Assembly (NCBI GenBank): GCA_021800795.1
Contig: JAJYYO010000019.1
Span: 1 to 64,000, forward strand
Origin: Pseudomonadota bacterium
Lineage (GTDB): Bacteria > Pseudomonadota > Gammaproteobacteria > Burkholderiales > Gallionellaceae
Direction: 5' to 3'
DNA: 64,000 nt
The notes below the pieces were generated by a model, which worked only from the letters and a program-made list of their open reading frames with translations, made no database searches and had not been told where the DNA came from. Made by a program: the position numbers and the translations under genes. Positions 43,286-51,356 of the stretch are shown here, piece by piece (positions within the stretch are counted from its first letter, which is position 1; every line of letters begins with the position of its first letter).

Positions 43286-46048
43286 ATGAAGCCTTTCAAG
43301 AAACCGACCCTTAAAAAACTGGAACGCAGCAGACAACGCGCAGAGTTTCTGCTGAGCACCATCTTGCAGGCTATTCCCGATCTGATCTGGCTCAAGGATG
43401 AGGCGGGCGTTTATCTCGCCTGCAACCGGATGTTCGGGCGATTTTTTGGTGCGGCAGAAGTGGATATCGTCGGTAAGTCTGATTATGACTTTCTGGATCA
43501 TGATCAGGCCGACTCGTTTCGTGAACATGACCGCATGGCTATGATCGCAGAAAAACCCGACGTTAGCGAGAAATGGATCACCTTTGCCGATGACGGGCAC
43601 CGGGCCTATGTTGAAACCGTAAAATCGCCGATATTTGATATGGAAGGCGAGCTGATCGGGGTGCTGGGTATTGCTCGCGATATTACCGAACGGCACGAGG
43701 CTGCCGCGAAAATTCAGCGGCTCACCCAGCTTTATGCCGCGTTGAGCCAGTGTAATCAGGCCATCGTGCGCGCAACCTCAGAAGCGGAGTTGTTTGCACA
43801 GATATGTCTGGATGCCGTGCGGTTCGGCGGCATGAAAATGGCCTGGATAGGCTTGCTCGATGAGGCAGGCCGGCAGGTCAAAGCCGTGGCCTTTTACGGC
43901 GAGGGTGCAGAATATCTGCAAGACATACAGATTTCGGTGGATGCCGATCTGCCCGCCGGGCGCGGTCCGACGGGTGTTGCGATACGCGATAATCAACCGT
44001 ACTGGTGTCAGGATTTTCAGCATGATCCAATCACTGCACCCTGGCATGAACGCGGCGCGGATTTCGATTGGAGGGCATCGGCCTCGCTGCCGTTGCATCG
44101 AAATGGGGTGCCGGTCGGTGCTTTCACCCTCTATTCCGCTGAAGCTAACGCCTTCGATGAGGACTCGCGAAAGCTGCTGATCGAGATGGCGATGGACATC
44201 AGTTTCGCGCTGGACAATTTCGATCGCGAAGCGGTGCGCAAAAGGCTGGAATTGCAGAGTGAAAACGAGCGCTCTGTGCTGGAGTTGCTGGCCAGGGGCG
44301 AGTCCTTGACGGTGCTGTTGAGCCGCCTGGCCGGCAGTTATGAAGCAATGTATCCGGGGATGTTGTGTTCGGTGTTGCTGTTAAGCCCGGATGGCCGACA
44401 TCTTGAACACGGCGCGGCGCCCAGTTTGCCGCCAACTTATTGCAAAGCCATCGACGGTTCCCCCATAGGGGAGCGTGCATGCTCATGCGGCACGGCTGCC
44501 TACTTGGGAAAAACGGTCATTGTGCCGGACATCGCCCACGATCCGCTTTGGAAGGACTACAGGGATCTGGCGCTGAATCACGGGTTGGCGGCTTGCTGGT
44601 CCGTGCCGATTTTTTCCACACAACAGCAGGTGCTGGGTACCTTTGCGCTTTATTATTCGGCACCGCGCAGTCCGCAGCCCGCTGAAATGGCTAGCATGGA
44701 GCGTGGAGCGCATCTGGCAAGTTTGGCGATTGAGCGTGCGCAGACCGAGGCGCGCATCATGCAACTCTTCCACTTTGATTCACTGACCGGTCTGCCCAAC
44801 CAGATGCTGTTAAAGGAGCGCGTCGCTCAATCTGTGAGCCTTGCGCAGCAAACGGGCGCACAACTGGCGGTGCTGTTTCTGGATGTTGACCATTTCAAGA
44901 ATATCAACGATACCCTGGGCCATCGTGTCGGGGATGAATTATTGATCCAGTTGGCAGCGCGCCTGAAATCACTGATTCGCGAAGAGGATACCTTGTCGCG
45001 TCTGGGTGGCGATGAATTCATTCTGGTGTTGCCCGCTACGGATGTGGATGCCGCCGCTCAGGTAGCTAAAGCGTTGCTGGAGACGGTTGCACAGACCTAC
45101 CATATCGAACAATACGAACTGGTGGTGACGCCTTCCATAGGTATCGCCATGTACCCAACAGACGGCGCGGATTTCGACAAACTGTACCAAAGCGCCGATG
45201 TGGCGATGTATCGTGCCAAAAAAGACGGCCGCAACTGTTTTCGTTTTTTTACCAGCGAGATGCAGGCACGTTCGGCGCGACGTTTGCAGATAGAAAATGC
45301 ACTGCGCAACGCCTTGCTGCGCCAGCAGTTTCAACTCCACTACCAGCCCCAACTATCCATGCAGGACGGCAGGGTCACAGGCGCGGAGGCGCTGTTGCGC
45401 TGGCAACATCCGGAGCTTGGAATGGTATCGCCGGCGGAGTTTATTCCGATAGCCGAGGAAAGCGGGCAAATACTGGCGATAGGTGAATGGGTGCTGCGCA
45501 CAGCGGTACAACAAGCCAGGCGCTGGCTGGACAGCGGCCAGTCGCCGATCACGATATCGGTGAATCTGTCGGCAGTTCAGTTCAGGCATGTACACCTGAC
45601 GCAACTGGTGATGCAAATTCTTGAAGAAGCTCATCTGTCGCCTCAGTATATCGAGCTTGAACTGACTGAGAGCGTGGCGATGGATGCACCGCTGGCGGCC
45701 ATTGCAGTGATGGACGATTTGCATGCGCGTGGCATCCGCATGTCGATTGATGATTTCGGCACGGGCTACTCCAGCCTGAGTTACCTGAGAAAATTCAAGG
45801 TCGGCAAGCTCAAGATAGATCAATCCTTTGTGCGCGATATTTCAGACGACCCGGAGAGCCGGGCCATCGTGACGGCCATCATCACGCTTGCCAGCAGCAT
45901 GGGTTTTCAGACCATAGCAGAGGGTGTGGAAACTGCCGGGCAATTGGCATTTCTGCGCCTGCAAGGCTGTAACGAGGCGCAGGGTTATTACTTCAGCAAA
46001 CCGCTGTCCTCTGTGGAATTCGAGATGTTCATGCTCGATCAGAAATAA
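43286..46048 (+). CDS. PAS-GAF-GAF-GGDEF-EAL cyclic-di-GMP signalling protein
   Basis: PAS DLIWLKDEAGVYLACNRMFGRFFG; GGDEF motif LGGDEF; EAL (A)EALLRWQHPE, DDFGTGYSSLSYLRKF. Confidence 0.94.
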   Translation: MKPFKKPTLKKLERSRQRAEFLLSTILQAIPDLIWLKDEAGVYLACNRMFGRFFGAAEVDIVGKSDYDFLDHDQADSFREHDRMAMIAEKPDVSEKWITFADDGHRAYVETVKSPIFDMEGELIGVLGIARDITERHEAAAKIQRLTQLYAALSQCNQAIVRATSEAELFAQICLDAVRFGGMKMAWIGLLDEAGRQVKAVAFYGEGAEYLQDIQISVDADLPAGRGPTGVAIRDNQPYWCQDFQHDPITAPWHERGADFDWRASASLPLHRNGVPVGAFTLYSAEANAFDEDSRKLLIEMAMDISFALDNFDREAVRKRLELQSENERSVLELLARGESLTVLLSRLAGSYEAMYPGMLCSVLLLSPDGRHLEHGAAPSLPPTYCKAIDGSPIGERACSCGTAAYLGKTVIVPDIAHDPLWKDYRDLALNHGLAACWSVPIFSTQQQVLGTFALYYSAPRSPQPAEMASMERGAHLASLAIERAQTEARIMQLFHFDSLTGLPNQMLLKERVAQSVSLAQQTGAQLAVLFLDVDHFKNINDTLGHRVGDELLIQLAARLKSLIREEDTLSRLGGDEFILVLPATDVDAAAQVAKALLETVAQTYHIEQYELVVTPSIGIAMYPTDGADFDKLYQSADVAMYRAKKDGRNCFRFFTSEMQARSARRLQIENALRNALLRQQFQLHYQPQLSMQDGRVTGAEALLRWQHPELGMVSPAEFIPIAEESGQILAIGEWVLRTAVQQARRWLDSGQSPITISVNLSAVQFRHVHLTQLVMQILEEAHLSPQYIELELTESVAMDAPLAAIAVMDDLHARGIRMSIDDFGTGYSSLSYLRKFKVGKLKIDQSFVRDISDDPESRAIVTAIITLASSMGFQTIAEGVETAGQLAFLRLQGCNEAQGYYFSKPLSSVEFEMFMLDQK

Positions 46049-46175
46049 CTTCAATAAAACCCGGGATTTTTCGCATTCTGCTGAACTTCGCTTGTCAGCA
46101 TGAGTGCTATCTTGCTATTGTCGCGCAAGTTATATATATGTGAGCGCGTAGCGATCCACAAGATGAGGCAACAGC

Positions 46176-49100
46176 ATGTCACCACCTAACAAATTCCGCC
46201 TGGTTGGTAACGATAGCGAGGAGCATCGCGCCCAGTCTCAAGCCATACAGGAAGCCCGGGCACATCAGGAGGCCGAAACGCAGGCCGGATTTTCCGCGCA
46301 GGCGCGTGCGCGTGCCGAGGCCCATGCGCGCGCCATCGCACAAGCCCGTGTGAAAATGGAAATGGAGTTGATCGCTCAACTGGAAGCCAAGTGTCAGGAA
46401 GAGGCTCGGCTCTCAGAGCTTGCGCAGGCCCGCATGGAAGTGGAGAAGCAGCTGGCGGAGGAATTGCAGGAAAAGCTGCTGCTGGAAAAACGGCTGACAG
46501 AAGAAAATCAGGCCAGGGTGCTTGCCGAGCGCCGGGCTCAGGAGGAATTGACGCAACGTTTGCAGGCGGAACAGATTGTACGTGCGGCGGCTGACAACAA
46601 GATTCGTGCCGAAGGTGAGTTGCAGGAATTGGTCGAGCAACAATACCAGACGGAACTGGCGGCACAACAGCGTGCCGAAGCCGAAATTCGTGCCATCCGG
46701 GTTAAGGCAGACAGGTTGCAGGCGCAAATCGAGCAGGTTGTGAGTGAGCGCATGGCAAGGGAGCAATTGCTGCTGAGCCAGGCTGAGGAAAAGTTGCAAA
46801 TCGAGGCTCAGTTGAGTGCAGCTGCGAGTTTGCGCGTTGAAAGCGAGGCCGAGGTGTTGCGCCTTGCGCAGGAAAGAGCCGATAGCGAGCAATACGAGAT
46901 GGAGCAAATCGGCAAGCGGCTTGAGTCTGAGCGCGATGCGGCAAAAGCTGCAGAAAGTCGCAGCCGACTCGAACAGCAGGCTGCCGGCCTTGCTCGGGAA
47001 AAGACCAGCACTGATCTTACGATTGCACGACTGTTGCAGGAAAAGGTCAGGAAAGAGCAGGAAGCCATTGCGCTGCTCAGCGCAAGGCAACTGGCCGAGC
47101 AGGCAGTGGTTGAGGCGCATGCGGCGAGGGCTGAAGCCGAGTCATACGCGATTGCCGAACTCGAAGCCAGATTACAGGCCGAGCGTGACGCCGAACAGGC
47201 TGCGGTGGCGCGGGCGGAAGCAGAAAAAGCGGCAGTCGATCTGGCGATTCAGCGCAGTCATGCCGATGAGCAGGCAAAGGCCGCTGCCGATGCGCGCGTA
47301 CAGCATGAGCGCCTGGCCTATGAAGCAGCGAAACAACGGGTGCAAGTCGAGGCCAATGCGCGCATTGAGGCGGAACGCAAAATAACAGCCGAACAGGAAA
47401 CAGCCCAGTTATTGCGGGCGCGGATTGACGCCGATAAAAAAGCGGCCGAGCAGCATGAACAGACGCATGCTCTGTTGTTGCAGGAGGCGCATGATGCAAA
47501 TGAGCGAGTGGCAAGCGAAAGTCTGGCCTTGCAGGCGGCGGCCCAGAAAGTGTCGACCGGGCGAGATCAGCTGATTTTTGCACAGCAGCGCGCAGAACTC
47601 GAAATGCAGGCAACGCTGGCATTGGAATTGCAGTTGCAGGTCGAGGCGCAGGCGATAAGTGCGGCAAACGAGCGCATATTGGCGGCGCAACTGGCGCAGC
47701 GTGCGGCTGAAGAAAAGCTTCATATCGAGGCGGGATTGCTGGAAGCCGAGCAGCAGCGCGAGCAGGCGGAGCAATTGGCCCGCCAGCATCTGCTGGAAAA
47801 ATTGCAGCTCCAGAATGCAGCCTTGCAGGCTGCACAGTTGCGCGCCGAATCCCTGGCTAATGAAAAGTTGATCATCGAGCATGGCTTGCAGGCAGAGCAG
47901 GCCCTGATTGCCACAGCACAACAAAAAACATCGGTGATCGAACAGGCTGCTGAAGAGGCATTGCAGCGAATTGCGCTGGAAACCGAGGCGCTGCATGTTG
48001 CTCAGACGCAGCTTGAGGCGGAGACGCGTGCCATAGCGGCAATTGAAGCCAGGATGGCGGCCCAATTGCAGGCAATCGAATCGGACAATCAACGCATTGA
48101 AATGGAGGTGCGTGCGCAGGAAATCGCCGAAACAATGCGCCAGCTTAACGAACGTGCCAATCAGGATGCGAAAGAGCAGGAGCAGGCTGCAATTCGCGCC
48201 TTGAATATTGTCAAGCTGCGGGCCGGTACTGAGAGGCTGGCACTCAAACAAAAGGAAGACCAGATTCACGCCGAAGCCTTGGCGACGGCAGCCTTACAGA
48301 AGCAAATGAGCGAAGCCAGGCAGGCTCATGAGCAGGCTTTGTTGCGTGCCGAGAATATGGCCAAACTGCGAATTGCTGAAGTGCAAGAAGCGACCCGTCT
48401 GGAAGAGGAACGCATCCGCAGCGAAGCCGTCGCCGCTGTCGCAGCGCGTAAACAGGCCGAAGTCGCCAGAGCCGCTACCGGGGCAGCTGTTTTACGCGAA
48501 CAGCTGGCAGCGCAGTTGGATGAACAGGAAGCGTTGCGTCTGGCGAACGAACGTGAATTGCTGGAGCAGCTGGAGCAACGTGCAGCACTTGAAGAACAGG
48601 CGAGTGTGGCGGTGCAGGCCCGCCTTGAGGCGGAACAGCAGGCCTGTGAGGCCGAACAATTAAAAATTGCCGCTGAACAACAGGCAAGGCAGCTGGCTTT
48701 GTCGCATGAACAGGCGCAACGGCAGGCGGCTGAAGCCGAACAGGAAAAAATTCAAAGCGAAGAAGCGGCCATCATCGCGGTAAATCAGTTGGAACAGATT
48801 GGCAGAGAAGCCAGGCGGCTCGCTGAAGAGCGCGAACAGATGGCAAGACACCTGATTGAGCGCGAGCAGCAGCGTCTGGAAAATGAGCGCGAGTTGCAGG
48901 CACAGCAAGCGCTGCACGACGCCTTGATGGCTGAGGCGGCAGAGGCGCTGCAATCACGTCTGGCAGCGGAACATCAGGCTTGCGAGGCAGAACAGTTACG
49001 AATTGCCGCAGAGCAGCAGGCAAGCCAACTGGCTCTTGCACATGAGGCGACACAACGTCAGCTTGTTGAAGCAGCACAGGAAAAAATTCGCCTTGAAGAG

Positions 49101-51356
49101 TCTGCTCTGGCAGCCATACAGCAACAAGAGCAAATTGCCGAATCCGCCCGTCTGGTCGTTCTGGAACGCGAACAGATGGCATGGCAGCTGGCTGAACGGG
49201 AACAGGAACGACTGACCCATGAGCGCCGATTGCTTGAGCAACTGGCTCTGCGAGCTGCTTTGGAGGCCGAGGCGCTTGCCGCCGTGCAGGAACGTACGGC
49301 TGCCGAGCAACGGGCGTGCGATTCTGAGCAGGCGAAAATCCGCAGTGAAGAGCGGGCCTTGATTGCGACAGGGCAACGTGAGCAACTCGAAGAAGCCGCT
49401 CGTCAGATCGCCGTTGAAAATGAGCAAACGAGTTTGAAACTGGCTGAGCAAGCTCAGTTGCGCCTGACGCACGAGTCCGAGTTGCAGGCGCAGCAACTGC
49501 TTCGAGTATCGCTTGAGGCGGAGGCGAATGCAGCCTTGCAGGCGCGGGTTGCAGCGGAACAACAGGCGTGTGCGGCGGAACAGGCAAGAATAGCCGCTGA
49601 GCGGGAGGCCGAGCTGGCGGCGCGTGCGCATGAAGCGGCTCAGCTTGTGGCAGCCGAAGCTGAACAGGAACGGATGCTCCGCGAAAAATCGGCGATAACG
49701 GCCATGCAGCAACGCACACATGTTGCCGAACTCGCCCATCAGGCGGCTGTAGCGCGCGAACAGATGGAAAATCAGCTGGCTGGAGACGAGGGGAAAAAGT
49801 TTGAACTGGAGCGCACCTTGCAGGCTGCGTTGTCGGAAAAACAGTCGCGCCTGGACGAGTCGATGCGGGCGACCCAGGCGCGGATTAAGGCTGAAAATGC
49901 GGCGAGCGAGGCGGAACAGTTGAAAATTGTCGCTGAACAGCAGGCTCAGCGGTTGGCACGAGAACATGAAATGGTACTGCGTCAGTTGGCTCAGGTAGAG
50001 CAGGATAAAATTCGTCATGTAGAGTCTGCACTCGCTGCAACACAGCAAAGTGCGCAGATTGCCGAGGAAGTCCGCTTGTCAACTCGGGAGCGCGAGCAGA
50101 CGGCTTTGCAGTTGCTTGAACAGGAAAAGCTGCATCTGGTGCAGGAGCGCGAATTGCAGTTGCATCAGGAGCAGCGGGCAGCGCTTGAAAAGGAGGCGGT
50201 CGCTGTCATGCAGTCGCGCATCGCGGCTGAACAGCGGGCATGTGAGGCCGAGCAGGTAAAGATTGCCGCAGAGCAGCATGCGTTGAGCCTTGCCGTAGCG
50301 CATGAGGCGGCGTTGCGCAAAGCGGCGCTGGCCGAACAGGAGCGGATTCGTTGTGAAGAAGCCGCCATGTTCGCCACGCGTGAACGCGAAAAAATTGCCG
50401 AGGATGCCCGCATTGCAGCAGCTGAACGCGAGCGGATGGAAAATCAGCTGGCCAGGCAAACGCAGCAACTGACGGAGAGGGAGTGTACTCTGCAGGAAGC
50501 CCTGTCCTATAAGCTGACGATTGCGGAAAAAAACGCGCAATCCAGACAAGCCCGTATTGAGGCTGAGCAACGTGCGATTGATGCAGAGCAGGAAAAGTTG
50601 CGTTTTGAAGAATCCGCCCAACGCGAGGCGGATGAACGAATTGGCGAGATCGAGCGGCAAATCGAAGCAACCTCCGAGGAGATTGCCAAAACCGGCGCGC
50701 AACGCATGGCGGAGCAGCAGCGTGCTCTCGAAGCCGAGCAGGCGAGGCACCGGGCCCAGTTGCTGGAACTTCAGGCGGCGGCGGAATTGGCCGCTGCCGC
50801 AGAACAGGCAGAACAAGCGGCCTCGCAAAGGCTGATAGAACAGCAACAATTGCTCTCCCAGCAACAATTGAAGTTGGCGGCTGAACAACAACTGCTGGTT
50901 GCCACGGAGCAGCGCAGAAGGGCCGAGGAACAGGCCGGGGCGGCGGCTGCCGAACATATTTCAGCCGAGCAAATGGCGATCGTACAGGCTCAGGAAAAGT
51001 TGCTGCTGGAAAAACAGGCCGCACAACAGGCGCGGCAACTGGCCGAATTTGAAGAACAGGAAACCAGACGGTTAACTTCGTCAGTTGAGCAATCGCGCAT
51101 TGAACTGGCGCCGCTTCTGATGAGTGCGCGGCAGCGCAAAGTCTCGCGTCTGATCAAGACGGGCAAGGCGCTGGGATTGCTATCGATGGCGGTTCTGCTC
51201 GGCTATTACTGGATCAATGAGCGCTCTGTTCAATCAGTCAAACAGGCGGGCATCGCTGAACAGGTTGAACCGCCTGTATCGAAAGACGCTCAGGCAGATG
51301 AGTCACCGCACCAGTCAGGCATGTTAAAACTGTCAAAACAATTGAAACAGGATTAG
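46176..51356 (+). CDS. Giant Ala/Glu/Gln-rich coiled-coil protein with C-terminal TM anchor (1726 aa)
   Basis: Heptad-rich throughout; TM helix ALGLLSMAVLLGYYWI near the C-terminus; internal 112-aa repeats. Confidence 0.88.
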   Translation: MSPPNKFRLVGNDSEEHRAQSQAIQEARAHQEAETQAGFSAQARARAEAHARAIAQARVKMEMELIAQLEAKCQEEARLSELAQARMEVEKQLAEELQEKLLLEKRLTEENQARVLAERRAQEELTQRLQAEQIVRAAADNKIRAEGELQELVEQQYQTELAAQQRAEAEIRAIRVKADRLQAQIEQVVSERMAREQLLLSQAEEKLQIEAQLSAAASLRVESEAEVLRLAQERADSEQYEMEQIGKRLESERDAAKAAESRSRLEQQAAGLAREKTSTDLTIARLLQEKVRKEQEAIALLSARQLAEQAVVEAHAARAEAESYAIAELEARLQAERDAEQAAVARAEAEKAAVDLAIQRSHADEQAKAAADARVQHERLAYEAAKQRVQVEANARIEAERKITAEQETAQLLRARIDADKKAAEQHEQTHALLLQEAHDANERVASESLALQAAAQKVSTGRDQLIFAQQRAELEMQATLALELQLQVEAQAISAANERILAAQLAQRAAEEKLHIEAGLLEAEQQREQAEQLARQHLLEKLQLQNAALQAAQLRAESLANEKLIIEHGLQAEQALIATAQQKTSVIEQAAEEALQRIALETEALHVAQTQLEAETRAIAAIEARMAAQLQAIESDNQRIEMEVRAQEIAETMRQLNERANQDAKEQEQAAIRALNIVKLRAGTERLALKQKEDQIHAEALATAALQKQMSEARQAHEQALLRAENMAKLRIAEVQEATRLEEERIRSEAVAAVAARKQAEVARAATGAAVLREQLAAQLDEQEALRLANERELLEQLEQRAALEEQASVAVQARLEAEQQACEAEQLKIAAEQQARQLALSHEQAQRQAAEAEQEKIQSEEAAIIAVNQLEQIGREARRLAEEREQMARHLIEREQQRLENERELQAQQALHDALMAEAAEALQSRLAAEHQACEAEQLRIAAEQQASQLALAHEATQRQLVEAAQEKIRLEESALAAIQQQEQIAESARLVVLEREQMAWQLAEREQERLTHERRLLEQLALRAALEAEALAAVQERTAAEQRACDSEQAKIRSEERALIATGQREQLEEAARQIAVENEQTSLKLAEQAQLRLTHESELQAQQLLRVSLEAEANAALQARVAAEQQACAAEQARIAAEREAELAARAHEAAQLVAAEAEQERMLREKSAITAMQQRTHVAELAHQAAVAREQMENQLAGDEGKKFELERTLQAALSEKQSRLDESMRATQARIKAENAASEAEQLKIVAEQQAQRLAREHEMVLRQLAQVEQDKIRHVESALAATQQSAQIAEEVRLSTREREQTALQLLEQEKLHLVQERELQLHQEQRAALEKEAVAVMQSRIAAEQRACEAEQVKIAAEQHALSLAVAHEAALRKAALAEQERIRCEEAAMFATREREKIAEDARIAAAERERMENQLARQTQQLTERECTLQEALSYKLTIAEKNAQSRQARIEAEQRAIDAEQEKLRFEESAQREADERIGEIERQIEATSEEIAKTGAQRMAEQQRALEAEQARHRAQLLELQAAAELAAAAEQAEQAASQRLIEQQQLLSQQQLKLAAEQQLLVATEQRRRAEEQAGAAAAEHISAEQMAIVQAQEKLLLEKQAAQQARQLAEFEEQETRRLTSSVEQSRIELAPLLMSARQRKVSRLIKTGKALGLLSMAVLLGYYWINERSVQSVKQAGIAEQVEPPVSKDAQADESPHQSGMLKLSKQLKQD
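48648..50579 (+). repeat. Six internal repeats of 336, 336, 252, 336, 336, 336 bp in the coiled-coil gene
   Basis: Units start (E/D/A)(A/S)EQ.KI at 48648, 48984, 49320, 49572, 49908, 50244. Confidence 0.9.

Noticed and set aside
48772-50957. Several long ORFs antisense or out of frame within the coiled-coil gene (e.g. 48772-49719, 48996-50048, 50079-50957)
   Set aside because: Explained by biased repetitive Ala/Glu/Gln codon usage, which leaves other frames open; translations are low-complexity Leu/Phe/Pro/Arg-rich.
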